A stretch of 21,528 nt of DNA from JAAFIP01 sp043721235. Lineage in GTDB: Bacteria; Pseudomonadota; Gammaproteobacteria; Burkholderiales; Burkholderiaceae_C. The position numbers and the translations under genes were made by a program. This document shows positions 13,198 to 21,187 of the stretch, piece by piece. The stretch is from contig JAYSRE010000209.1 in NCBI GenBank assembly GCA_043721235.1, positions 1 through 21,528 on the forward strand, in the 5' to 3' direction. The notes beneath the pieces are model-generated. The model was not told the origin of the DNA. It did not search any database and saw only the letters and a program-made list of their open reading frames with translations. How positions within the stretch are numbered: the first letter of the stretch is position 1; every line of letters starts with the position of its first letter.

Positions 13198-14061
13198 ATG
13201 CGTGTTCAGCTGCTGTCAGATCTGCACTTGGAAAGCCACCCACATTGGCAGCCCACACCTGCAGTGGGCGCAGATGTGCTGGTACTGGCCGGTGACATAG
13301 GCTCTTACCAAACAGGTTCCAGCTTAAAGGACGCAGACTTTGGCCTGCAACGCTTCTCGCCACAATATGGTTGGCCCACGCCGGTGCTTTTTATTCCTGG
13401 CAACCACGAATATGATGCGCTTGACTTTGACACTGCGCATGCGCGCCTGCAAGAGGTTTGCCAACGGCTGGGCATTACCTGGCTAGAGCGTGCAGTAGTT
13501 AGCTTGCCGCGCCCTGTACATGACCCACTAGGCGCAGGCCACGTGCGATTTGTGGGCACTACGCTGTGGAGCGACTATGACGCGCTTGCGCTTTTAGGCA
13601 AAGCCAAGGGTAACCTTACTGAGCAGTTGCGCCTGCGTGGCAAAGCTTTTCGCGCGGCCAACTTTTACCTTAAAAAAGCCGCTACGCTGCGCGGTGGTGT
13701 GCCTTGGCTTGCCGAAGGCATGCGCGAACAAGCGCTGCTGTGCCAGCAGTGGCTAACCGATGTGCTTACAGCGGCTGCACCAAGTTCAACAGGCCGCACC
13801 GTGGTGGTTACCCACTTCGCTCCCAGCCTGCGCAGCGCCGACCCGCGTTACGGCCTAACCCCTTCTACCGCAGGCTTTTGCAACGCGCTAGACCACTACC
13901 TAGCTCACGCCGATGTGTGGTTGCATGGTCACTTGCATTGCCCAAGCGACTATGTGCATGTGGGCGAACAGCGCCACTGCCGTGTGCTGGCCAACCCGTT
14001 GGGCTATGCGCGCAAAGGCGAGCAGGCTGCGTTTCGTGCTGATTTTTGCTTTACCATTTAA
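13198..14061 (+). CDS. Metallophosphoesterase (calcineurin-like)
   Basis: A 287-residue calcineurin-like phosphoesterase. All five metal-ligand blocks are visible: SDLHLE (D8, H10), LAGDIG (D33), PGNHEYD (N69, H70), VVTHFAPS (H206), and LHGHLH (243-247). Soluble, with no signal peptide. A central insert (about 130-175, with KAKGNLTEQLRLRGKAFRAA) separates the third and fourth blocks. Family members cleave phosphodiesters or phosphomonoesters with a two-metal centre; the substrate is unknown. The ATG at 13198 follows the Stealth gene by 9 bp, indicating one transcript. A role in trimming or recycling the phosphoglycan made by its neighbour is possible but not shown. Confidence 0.9.
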   Translation: MRVQLLSDLHLESHPHWQPTPAVGADVLVLAGDIGSYQTGSSLKDADFGLQRFSPQYGWPTPVLFIPGNHEYDALDFDTAHARLQEVCQRLGITWLERAVVSLPRPVHDPLGAGHVRFVGTTLWSDYDALALLGKAKGNLTEQLRLRGKAFRAANFYLKKAATLRGGVPWLAEGMREQALLCQQWLTDVLTAAAPSSTGRTVVVTHFAPSLRSADPRYGLTPSTAGFCNALDHYLAHADVWLHGHLHCPSDYVHVGEQRHCRVLANPLGYARKGEQAAFRADFCFTI

Positions 14062-14081
14062 ACCCATTACAGGAGCCTGGC

Positions 14082-15380
14082 GTGCAAACCACCGCACAAA
14101 CTTTTTCTGATCCTCCGATTGCGCCCTTTTGGGAGCGCCTTAATTTATTCTTTTTATTTCCTCTGCAAATGCAGCCACTGCTGTACGCAGTGGCTTTGGG
14201 GCTGAGCACCCTGCTTGTGCATGTTTTGTTTTTTATACCCACGCCTTTAGACTATGTGCTGGTTTTTTTAGGTATTTTGCTGGCCACCACACGCTACGGG
14301 TTTAAAGTAATGCAGGAGGCATCGCTAGGGCAGTTTGACTCTGCGCAGTTTGCGCAAGGCACCGACTCTGAAATAAGTAGTTTGCCGTGGAAAATGTTTG
14401 GCGTTTTCTTGGTGTTGGGCCTAGCCGCTGGGTTTGTGCAGGCCTTCTTGCCTAAGCTGGGCTGGTTAATCAGCCTGCTGTTCTCCTTGGCCTTGCCTGC
14501 GGCGGCAGTCACTTTGGTAGTGTCGATGAGCTTTTTTCAGGCATTAGTGCCGGCCTACTGGTTTAACTTGATTGGGGCAATGGGGTGGCGCTATTTGCTG
14601 CTGTGCTTATTTTTGTACCTGCTTAGCTCAGGCATGCAGATGGCTGCGCCGGTCTTGCTCAAAGTCATGGGGCCTAAAGTAGTGATGCCGTTTTTAACCT
14701 TCACTGCCGTCTATTTCAGCTGGGTTATGTGCAGTTTGCTGGGCTATGTGATGTACCAGTACCATGAAGCTTTAGGCTACACGCCTGACTATGCACAGGC
14801 CTCTACGGGCCAGAAAAAACCCGATAGCCCAGCTGCGCAGCAGGCTGCGCTTAACCAGCAAGAAGACGCTTACTACGCAGAACTGCTAGCCCAAGGCGAC
14901 CTGCAAACTGCACGCGACAGTGCCTATGAAGCCCAGCGCGCGCGCCCAGACGATGTTGCGGCCCACAAGCGTTACCACGGCATTTTGCTACTTGACGACC
15001 ATGTGCAGCGCCTGTGTGACCATGCACAAAAATACCTGGCACTGCTGTACCAGCGCAAACTCTACCGTGATGCCATTGAGGTGGTGCTGCAGTGCAGGCA
15101 GCGGATGCCTGGTTTTAAACCTGAGGAAGGTGCACTGGTTTTTGAGCTAGGTCAACACGCCTTGCGCGGAGCCGACCCCGCGCTGTGCATTAAGCTGATC
15201 AATGGGTTTGACAAACTCTACCCTGGCCACGCCAGCACACCGCAAATCTACGAGCTGGCTGCACGTTCGCTGCTGCAAACCGGGGCCAGCAAAGACAAGC
15301 TCATTAAAATTGCAACGGTAATGCAGCAGCGCTACCCAGGCCACGCCAGCACCCAAGAGGTGCTGTGGCTAAGCCGTTGA
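14082..15380 (+). CDS. Six-helix membrane protein with TPR-like cytoplasmic tail
   Basis: A 432-residue protein. The GTG at 14082 is the start: AGGAG lies 6 nt before it, and the further upstream TTG at 14046 would overlap the previous gene. About six hydrophobic helices span residues 32-225 (e.g. LLYAVALGLSTLLVHVLFF, FGVFLVLGLAAGFVQAFL, YLLLCLFLYLLSSGM, FLTFTAVYFSWVMCSLLGYV). A polar linker follows, then from about 255 a helical-repeat tail of TPR/SEL1-like character: EDAYYAELLAQGDLQTARDS, later CIKLINGFDKLYPGHASTPQ with an echo RYPGHASTQEV. No catalytic motif is seen. It is the last gene of the Stealth/phosphoesterase run, and its stop overlaps the end of the convergent rhomboid gene by 12 bp. 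Confidence 0.85.
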   Translation: MQTTAQTFSDPPIAPFWERLNLFFLFPLQMQPLLYAVALGLSTLLVHVLFFIPTPLDYVLVFLGILLATTRYGFKVMQEASLGQFDSAQFAQGTDSEISSLPWKMFGVFLVLGLAAGFVQAFLPKLGWLISLLFSLALPAAAVTLVVSMSFFQALVPAYWFNLIGAMGWRYLLLCLFLYLLSSGMQMAAPVLLKVMGPKVVMPFLTFTAVYFSWVMCSLLGYVMYQYHEALGYTPDYAQASTGQKKPDSPAAQQAALNQQEDAYYAELLAQGDLQTARDSAYEAQRARPDDVAAHKRYHGILLLDDHVQRLCDHAQKYLALLYQRKLYRDAIEVVLQCRQRMPGFKPEEGALVFELGQHALRGADPALCIKLINGFDKLYPGHASTPQIYELAARSLLQTGASKDKLIKIATVMQQRYPGHASTQEVLWLSR

Positions 15381-16865
15381 CCATCGCAAGGCTTCTAAAA
15401 CGCCAGAACCGGGCCGGTGCTGCACTAGGTGCTGGCACCAATGCCGCGCAGCATCGGTTTGCTGCGTTTTAAGTAACATGTTGGCGTAGCGCTCTACAAC
15501 GTCTAGCCACAGCGCTAGGTGAGGGCCGCTTGGGCGGTACAAGTATTGCAGCAGGCTGTCTAGCTGGGTGCTGGCGCTGCCTGCAGCCGCCCAGCGCTGG
15601 GCCATGGCCAGCAAAGCGGGTTCTTGCCCTTGCAGCACGGCCACATGGCTGGCGTTGGCCCATTGCCAGCAGTCGCGTTGCAGCGACAGTACTGCAGCTT
15701 GTGCCGAGCGGCATTGCCAAATGGCCTGCGTTGCATGGCGCAAATGGCCTTCATTTTTCCATAAGCGTGCGGTGTTGAAGTAACGGCGTAAATAGTCAGC
15801 ATGGTGAGGCTCAATGGCAATAGCCTGGTGCCACAAATCGCAGGCTGCTTGCCACTGCATTTTTCCCACCTGCTCTTGGGCTTTAAGGGCCAACGCCGAG
15901 GCATTGGGTGCGGCATGGGTTGGGGCAGGGGCCAGCGCGCTGTCTAGCTGCTGTTGACGCGGCATCCAGTAGGCCATAACGATACCAGTAAGCATGCCCC
16001 CGATGTGGGCGGCGTAGCTGACGTTAGTCCCGCCCACAGCCCATAAAATCACTTCGTTGGCCAGCCACATGGGCACCAAAATCCATGCCGGTGCGCGGAT
16101 GTAGTTAAAGTAAAACAGCAGTTGGTAGAAAAATTTAATCCGCCGTAATTTGTACAGCATGGCGTACAGCACCATCACAGTCGACACAGCACCCGAGGCG
16201 CCCAGCCCGTAGCTGGTAGATCCCGCATAAGCCCAGGTCGACAGCACCGATGCGCCTACCGCTCCCAGCACATAAAAGCCTACATACTTCAGCCGTCCAA
16301 TGCCAATTTCTACAGAAAATCCAAACAGAAATAAAAACAGCATATTGCCTATTAAGTGGGCTGGGCTGGCATGCAAAAACGCGGCAGTGACCCAAGTCCA
16401 CGGTGCGTGCCACAGCCCTTGGTCATAAAACTGCGCCCATTTGCGGGTAAAGGACGGTGGCTTGAGCGCGGCGTAGTTGCTGCGTTCCTGGGCCCATTGC
16501 GCATGGTTGGCGCTGCTGGTGGGCACCAAAGCCTCGGGGTTGCCCACCTGGGTGCCTAGCTTGGCTGTAAACCCACGCGAGGCCTCCATCATCTCCAGCA
16601 GGGCTTGACCTTGCTGTGCTTGCAGCAATTTTTCTGCTGTGCGGTAGTCGCGGTGGCTACTGGCCTCTAAATAGCTTACAAAAGCAGGCAACTCCACGCT
16701 GGGCAGCTGGGTGCTGAAGTAGTACGCACTGGCTTTGTCTTGGGCCTTTTCTTCGGTGCGTTGCGGGCCCCAAAAAATGGCAAAGTTGACCAGTATCAAT
16801 AGCACGGTCACCCAGGGCGGGTTGCGCCAAGTGGGCTTAGACTCAAGTGGAATGGCTAAAAACAT
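15369..16865 (-). CDS. Rhomboid family intramembrane serine protease with TPR-like tail
   Basis: A 498-residue rhomboid. The first helix (about 18-33) is followed by a long extracytoplasmic loop (about 35-155), an unusual insertion. The core then has AAFLHASPAHLIGNMLFL (H165, H170, N174), the catalytic GLGASG (S224) and the catalytic His in AAHIGGMLTG (H287), so the Ser-His dyad is intact. After about residue 320 a cytoplasmic helical-repeat tail of about 180 residues follows (KAQEQVGKMQWQAACDLWHQ, YANMLLKTQQTDAARHWCQH). Expected role: cleavage of transmembrane helices of unknown substrates. Clear ATG at 16865; SD weak. Its tail resembles in type that of the convergent neighbour, which suggests a shared scaffold or a common origin. 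Confidence 0.9.
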   Translation of the reverse strand: MFLAIPLESKPTWRNPPWVTVLLILVNFAIFWGPQRTEEKAQDKASAYYFSTQLPSVELPAFVSYLEASSHRDYRTAEKLLQAQQGQALLEMMEASRGFTAKLGTQVGNPEALVPTSSANHAQWAQERSNYAALKPPSFTRKWAQFYDQGLWHAPWTWVTAAFLHASPAHLIGNMLFLFLFGFSVEIGIGRLKYVGFYVLGAVGASVLSTWAYAGSTSYGLGASGAVSTVMVLYAMLYKLRRIKFFYQLLFYFNYIRAPAWILVPMWLANEVILWAVGGTNVSYAAHIGGMLTGIVMAYWMPRQQQLDSALAPAPTHAAPNASALALKAQEQVGKMQWQAACDLWHQAIAIEPHHADYLRRYFNTARLWKNEGHLRHATQAIWQCRSAQAAVLSLQRDCWQWANASHVAVLQGQEPALLAMAQRWAAAGSASTQLDSLLQYLYRPSGPHLALWLDVVERYANMLLKTQQTDAARHWCQHLVQHRPGSGVLEALRWSTA

Positions 16866-16915
16866 ACTGCGTCCATGGGCCTTAGGGCCAGGTGTGCCAG
16901 AGGGCGTGTTTAGAT

Positions 16916-18361
16916 TCAGGCCAAGCGCGCTTGGTGCCGCGCGATTTGCTTGCGTACCTGTGCAGGTGCTGTGCCGCCCAAAGTACCTCTGGCATGGAGT
17001 GAACCGCGCAGGCTGAGCACTTCGTACACGTCTTTCTCAATCTGGGGATTAAAGCCTTGCAGCACCACCAAGGGTAGCTCGGACAAATCTACATTGTGAG
17101 AAACAGCCGCTTTGACCGCGTGGGCCACGGTCTCGTGCGCATCGCGAAACGGCAGCCCTTTTTTTACCAAATAGTCGGCCAGATCGGTGGCGGTGGCGTA
17201 GCCTTTTAAAGCGGCTTGTTCCATTGCGGGTGCGTTGACGGTGATGCCACCTTCTTTGAAACCTGTAGCGGGGTTTAACTGCCCGCCGATCATTTCGGCA
17301 AAAATACGCAGCGTGTCTTTGAGTGTGTCTACCGTGTCAAACAGCGGCTCTTTGTCTTCCTGGTTGTCTTTGTTATAGGCCAGCGGCTGGCCTTTCATGA
17401 GGGTAATCAAGCCCACCAGGTGGCCCACCACGCGGCCGGTTTTGCCGCGTGCCAGCTCGGGAACGTCGGGGTTTTTTTTCTGCGGCATGATGGAACTGCC
17501 GGTGGTAAACCGGTCGGCTATTTTGATGAAATGGAAGTTTTGGCTCATCCACAAAATAAGTTCTTCACTCAAGCGGCTGATGTGCACCATGGCAAGAGAA
17601 GCTGCGGCGGTGAACTCGATGGCGAAGTCGCGGTCACTTACGGCGTCAAGCGAGTTTTGGCACACTTGTGCCTCGCCTTTTTCGTCCACCATGCCCAGGG
17701 TTCTGGCCACACGCTCGCGGTCAAGCGGGTAGCTGGTGCCTGCCAATGCGGCGCTGCCCAAAGGCAGGCGGTTTACGCGCTTGCGCACATCGTTCATACG
17801 CTCAACATCACGGGCCAGCATTTCCACATACGCCAACATATGGTGGCCAAAACTCACCGGCTGGGCTACTTGCAGGTGGGTAAAGCCGGGCATGACCACT
17901 TCAACGTTTTTCAATGCCACCTCGATCAGCGCTTTTTGCAGGTCAACCAGCAATGCGCCTAGCAAGTCAATTTCACCTCGCAGCCACAGGCGCACGTCGG
18001 TGGCCACTTGGTCGTTGCGGCTGCGGCCCGTGTGCAGGCGCTTGCCCGCATCACCTACCAGGCTGATCAGGCGCGACTCGATGTTCAGGTGCACGTCTTC
18101 TAAATCTAGCTTCCATTCAAAGCCGCCTGCTTCAATCTCGCTGCGAATGTGCGCCATGCCTTTTTGAATGGAGGCATAGTCTTGTAAGGAGATAATTTTT
18201 TGCGCTGCCAGCATCTCTGCGTGGGCTAGCGAGCCTGTGATGTCCGCATCCCACAGGCGCTTGTCAAAAAACACGCTGGAGGTGTAGCGCTTGACCAGGT
18301 CGCTCATGGGTTCAGAAAACAGTGCCGACCAGGCTTGGGACTTTGTGTCAAATTGGTTCAT
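16916..18361 (-). CDS. argH: Argininosuccinate lyase
   Basis: A 481-residue argininosuccinate lyase, catalysing the last step of arginine biosynthesis (argininosuccinate to arginine and fumarate) as a cytosolic homotetramer. The fumarase/aspartase superfamily signature TGSSIMPQKKNPD (287-299) carries the catalytic Ser (S290 in the mobile loop). TGRSRNDQ (111-118) and PGFTHLQVAQPV with H162 form the rest of the active site. The opening QAWSALFSEPMSDLVKRYTS is typical of the Burkholderiales enzyme. The ATG at 18361 is chosen over a GTG at 18370; neither has a good SD. Divergent from the AlgZ-like kinase gene across 125 bp, the arrangement known from Pseudomonas. It ends 50 bp before the rhomboid start. 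Confidence 0.97.
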   Translation of the reverse strand: MNQFDTKSQAWSALFSEPMSDLVKRYTSSVFFDKRLWDADITGSLAHAEMLAAQKIISLQDYASIQKGMAHIRSEIEAGGFEWKLDLEDVHLNIESRLISLVGDAGKRLHTGRSRNDQVATDVRLWLRGEIDLLGALLVDLQKALIEVALKNVEVVMPGFTHLQVAQPVSFGHHMLAYVEMLARDVERMNDVRKRVNRLPLGSAALAGTSYPLDRERVARTLGMVDEKGEAQVCQNSLDAVSDRDFAIEFTAAASLAMVHISRLSEELILWMSQNFHFIKIADRFTTGSSIMPQKKNPDVPELARGKTGRVVGHLVGLITLMKGQPLAYNKDNQEDKEPLFDTVDTLKDTLRIFAEMIGGQLNPATGFKEGGITVNAPAMEQAALKGYATATDLADYLVKKGLPFRDAHETVAHAVKAAVSHNVDLSELPLVVLQGFNPQIEKDVYEVLSLRGSLHARGTLGGTAPAQVRKQIARHQARLA

Positions 18362-18415
18362 AGGGGTCACTTTTACGGTCTAAAACGAAATACCTTACGC
18401 TGTGCGGTGCTTTTC

Positions 18416-18446
18416 GCCAGCCCAGCGGGTTTGCCGCAGGGCTGGC
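18416..18446. promoter_or_regulatory. Nested hairpin in the argH / histidine kinase divergent region
   Basis: GCCAGCCC (18416-18423) pairs exactly with GGGCTGGC (18439-18446). Inside it GCGG (18425-18428) pairs with CCGC (18434-18437) around a 5-nt loop, with one A/A mismatch between the stems. A second dyad, CTGGC (18451-18455) / GCCAG (18464-18468), follows at once. No T-run follows. It sits 41 bp before the kinase ATG and 55 bp before argH, where it could be an operator or a leader structure. Confidence 0.6.
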
Positions 18447-18486
18447 AAGACTGGCATACTTAAGCCAGATTCTAACTTTTAGGCGT

Positions 18487-19557
18487 ATGCAAACCCGTTT
18501 TGGCACCTCTACTTTTGAACCCGCTGGCCCATTAGCAGGCAAGCCAGATGCACTTAGGCCTGCGCTTGAGGCGCAGCCTGTGCCCGCGCCGGTGCTGATT
18601 TTCGATGCCTGCCAAGTGGGTGTGATCTTGCGTGGGGTGCTGTTTGTGCAGCTGGTGATGGCCGTGGGCGTGATGTTTGGCGCCGGCAGCCCGGTGGACT
18701 GGATGGCACGCTTGGCCCTGATTACCGGGGCGGCATTGCCCGCCACGCTGGCCTGGTTGATTCTGGCCTGCGCGCTAAAAAAACCTTTGCAACGGCTGAC
18801 TAAAGTGGGCCAGTGGCTGGGCGGTATCGCGTTGGGCGTGCTGGCGGGCCTGTATGGCTGCGGTATTTTGGCTTTTATTGGTTTTGTGCAAGACGCGCCT
18901 TGGCTGGCCAGCGCGGCCACCGGAGCCGTGTTGTCAGCTGCCCTGGTAGCTGCCCTGGTGTGGCGTGCAGCGGGCCGTGCGCCTGCCAGCGCCAACGCGC
19001 GCTTGGCCGAGCTGCAGTCGCGCATCAGGCCACATTTTTTGTTCAATACCCTCAACAGCGCCATTGCCTTGGTGCGCGCCGAGCCGGCACGTGCCGAAGC
19101 GGTGCTGGAGGACTTGGCCGAGCTGTTTCGCAGTGCCTTGGTGGACCGGGGTGACGCAGTCACGCTGGAGCAAGAGATTGACCTGGCCAAACGCTATTTG
19201 GCCATCGAACAAGTGCGCTTTGGCACCAGGCTGCGCGTGCAGTGGGTGCTAGACCCGGATGCCAATGCCGCCTCTGTGCCGCCCTTGCTGCTGCAGCCGC
19301 TGGTTGAAAATGCGGTAAAGCATGGCGTAGAGCCCAGCGCGCAAGGGGCCGATATCAAAGTAAGCACCCAGCGGCGGGGCGACACGGTGGTGGTTAAGGT
19401 GACCAACACCGTGCCTGCGGGCCACGGCCCTGGTGGTCACGGCGAGGCACTGCGCAACGTAGAAGGCCGACTCAAGCTGCTGCACGACGTGCAAACCACC
19501 TTTCGCGCCACCATGGTGGATGGTATTTACCAAGTGCGCATAGAGGTGCCCGTATGA
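18487..19557 (+). CDS. LytS/AlgZ-type sensor histidine kinase
   Basis: A 356-residue membrane sensor kinase. After a cytoplasmic 40-residue leader come about four helices (residues 45-66, 75-98, 110-135, 143-159) with almost no periplasmic domain. The His_kinase domain follows, with phospho-acceptor H183 in RIRPHFLFNTLNSAIAL. The ATPase carries its N-box in PLVENAVKHGVEP (271-283) and a glycine-rich G-box GHGPGGHGEALRNVEGRL. This is the AlgZ/FimS architecture that phosphorylates a LytTR regulator. The last four bases (ATGA) overlap the start of the response regulator gene, so the pair is translationally coupled. The signal sensed is unknown; the short loops suggest membrane or intramembrane sensing. 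Confidence 0.92.
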   Translation: MQTRFGTSTFEPAGPLAGKPDALRPALEAQPVPAPVLIFDACQVGVILRGVLFVQLVMAVGVMFGAGSPVDWMARLALITGAALPATLAWLILACALKKPLQRLTKVGQWLGGIALGVLAGLYGCGILAFIGFVQDAPWLASAATGAVLSAALVAALVWRAAGRAPASANARLAELQSRIRPHFLFNTLNSAIALVRAEPARAEAVLEDLAELFRSALVDRGDAVTLEQEIDLAKRYLAIEQVRFGTRLRVQWVLDPDANAASVPPLLLQPLVENAVKHGVEPSAQGADIKVSTQRRGDTVVVKVTNTVPAGHGPGGHGEALRNVEGRLKLLHDVQTTFRATMVDGIYQVRIEVPV

Positions 19558-20372
19558 GCAACGACAGCATAAATGCAATCAGGGTTTTTATCGTAGACGA
19601 CGAGCCCTTGGCACGTGCCCGCATGCGCACCTTACTAGGCGACTGCCAGCTGACTGCCTGCGCAGTGGCAGGCGAGGCCGGTGATGCGATGCAAGCCATG
19701 GCACTGCTGCGCACAGCAGTGTGTGACGTGGTGCTGTTAGACATTCACATGCCCGGTGCCGATGGTATGCAGCTGGCCCGAGAGCTGCAAATTCTGCGTC
19801 CTGAGCTGGGCATTATTTTCGTAACCGCCCACACCCAGCATGCCGTGGCCGCATTTGATCTGGAGGTGATGGACTACCTGACCAAGCCTGTGCGGCTAGA
19901 GCGCCTGGAAAAGGCTTTGGCCAAGACGCAGCATAAAAAAGAGCTGCTGGCGCACAGAAATACGGTGCTAGGCTCTGACGCAACCCATGAAACCTTGATC
20001 ATCCAAGACCGAGGCCGCACCGAGCGCGTGCCCCTGGCCGAGGTGCTGTACTTTAAGGCTGAGCTGAAATACATTACTGTGCGCACCGCAAGCAAGAGCT
20101 ATATTTTGGACGGCTCCCTGGGCGATTTAGAAACCCGCTATGCGCTGAACTACTTGCGCATTCACCGCAATACACTGGTGGCCAAACGGGCTATGCGCAC
20201 CCTGGAACGTTATGCAGAGCGCTCTGGAGAGCGTGGCGAACGTGACGAAGCTGATGAAGACGCTTCTGACATAGAAGGCTGGGCCGTGCGGCTGCGTGGC
20301 GTGGACGAAGCTTTGTTAGTTTCGCGCAGGCAGTTGTCAGCAGTACGGGCGGCAATAGCGGCTACTTTTTAG
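19554..20372 (+). CDS. LytTR response regulator, AlgR-like
   Basis: A 272-residue response regulator. The receiver domain (about 9-125) has the acidic pocket VDDE (D15/D16), phospho-acceptor D63 in LLDIHMPGADG, T91 and K111 (YLTKPVRLERLEKAL). A LytTR DNA-binding domain covers about 145-268: ETLIIQDRGRTERVPLAEVL, YLRIHRNTLVAKRAMRTLE, then VRLRGVDEALLVSRR. An acidic, low-complexity insert (about 221-242, AERSGERGERDEADEDASD) sits in the middle of that domain and is longer than I expect for AlgR. AlgR-type proteins control exopolysaccharide, type IV pili and c-di-GMP-linked traits in Pseudomonas; the regulon here is not inferable. Same transcript as the kinase. Confidence 0.92.
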   Translation: MSNDSINAIRVFIVDDEPLARARMRTLLGDCQLTACAVAGEAGDAMQAMALLRTAVCDVVLLDIHMPGADGMQLARELQILRPELGIIFVTAHTQHAVAAFDLEVMDYLTKPVRLERLEKALAKTQHKKELLAHRNTVLGSDATHETLIIQDRGRTERVPLAEVLYFKAELKYITVRTASKSYILDGSLGDLETRYALNYLRIHRNTLVAKRAMRTLERYAERSGERGERDEADEDASDIEGWAVRLRGVDEALLVSRRQLSAVRAAIAATF

Positions 20373-20398
20373 GGCCTTGACTGGGGGCCTCAATTTAT

Positions 20399-20411
20399 GG
20401 CCAAATTGGCC
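20399..20411. repeat. GGCCAA / TTGGCC dyad just before repeat copy D
   Basis: A perfect 6-bp inverted repeat around a single A, 26 bp past the algR-like stop and touching repeat copy D. Too short a loop for a normal RNA hairpin tip; it may form part of a larger end structure. Confidence 0.4.
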
Positions 20412-20465
20412 TACCGCCCAAGAAAATGCTGAACGAGTAGCTATTAAAATAGTAGTGTCTATCGG
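20408..20465 (+). repeat. Intergenic repeat copy D
   Basis: GGCCTACCGCCCAAGAAAAT, then GCTGAACGAGTAGCTATTAA and AATAGTAGTGTCTATCGG, with the perfect CTATT/AATAG dyad. It lies between the convergent ends of the algR-like and pdxH genes, as copy B lies between convergent genes. Confidence 0.8.
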
Positions 20466-20539
20466 TCAACCACTGTAGCTACTCCATCCAAACCATGCTG
20501 TAAGCAAGTAGCCTTTTTACCGTCGCAAACCTGAAACAA

Positions 20540-21187
20540 TCAAGGCGCTAGCCGCTCGCGCACCCATTGGGCTCCATGCAGGGTGTAGCGTAGCCGGTCA
20601 TGCAAGCGGCTGCGTCGGCCTTGCCAAAATTGCCACTCGTCTGGTACCAGCCGGTAGCCGCCCCAATGCGGCGGGCGCGGTGGCTTGTCCCCGTAAAGCG
20701 TTTCTATACGCTGGGTTTCCAGCTCTAAAACCTCACGGTTGGCAATGACCTCACTCTGCGGGCTAGCCCATGCACCAATACGGCTGCCCAACGGACGGCT
20801 GTGAAAATACGCATCACTTTCTTCTGCGCTGACCTTCTCCACGCGCCCTTCAACGCGCACCGTGCGCTCCATCTCCACCCAGTGAAACTGCAGCGAAGCA
20901 AACGGATTGCCCGCCAGCTCGTGCCCCTTGCGAGATGCATAGTTGGTGTACCACACAATACCGCGCGCATCAAACCCTTTGATCAGCACAATGCGCGTGG
21001 AAGGCCGCAGATTGCTGCCCACCGTGGACAGTGTCATCGCGTTAGGCTCTGGTATTTTGTTAGCGATAGCGTCTTTAAGCCACTCGTCAAATTGTGCAAA
21101 TGGGTCGTGGGATGCAGTAGCCTCCAGCAGCTCGGCCAGCTCATAGCTTTTGCGGATATCCGCAATCAGGGGGGTAGATGGTGTCAT
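20540..21187 (-). CDS. pdxH: Pyridoxamine 5'-phosphate oxidase
   Basis: A 215-residue PdxH, the FMN enzyme that oxidises pyridoxamine or pyridoxine 5'-phosphate to pyridoxal 5'-phosphate (vitamin B6 salvage and last de novo step), a cytosolic homodimer. The FMN and substrate blocks are complete: PSTRIVLIKGFDARGIVWYT (62-81), NYASRKGHELAGNP (82-95), the E105-R108 region (VEMERTVRVEGRV), SRPLGSRIGAWAS (130-142), and the C-terminal signature WQGRRSRLHDRLRY (188-201). The family start near MTPSTPLIADIRKSYEL matches ATG 21187, though no SD is visible. It converges with the algR-like gene and diverges from ettA across 266 bp. Confidence 0.96.
   Translation of the reverse strand: MTPSTPLIADIRKSYELAELLEATASHDPFAQFDEWLKDAIANKIPEPNAMTLSTVGSNLRPSTRIVLIKGFDARGIVWYTNYASRKGHELAGNPFASLQFHWVEMERTVRVEGRVEKVSAEESDAYFHSRPLGSRIGAWASPQSEVIANREVLELETQRIETLYGDKPPRPPHWGGYRLVPDEWQFWQGRRSRLHDRLRYTLHGAQWVRERLAP

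Noticed and set aside
14046..14081. TTG start extending the six-helix membrane protein upstream
   Set aside because: It overlaps the phosphoesterase end; GTG 14082 has AGGAG at ideal spacing.
18348..19190. 280-codon minus-strand open frame opposite the histidine kinase
   Set aside because: Ser/Ala/Thr-rich low-complexity translation, and the opposite strand holds an intact kinase.
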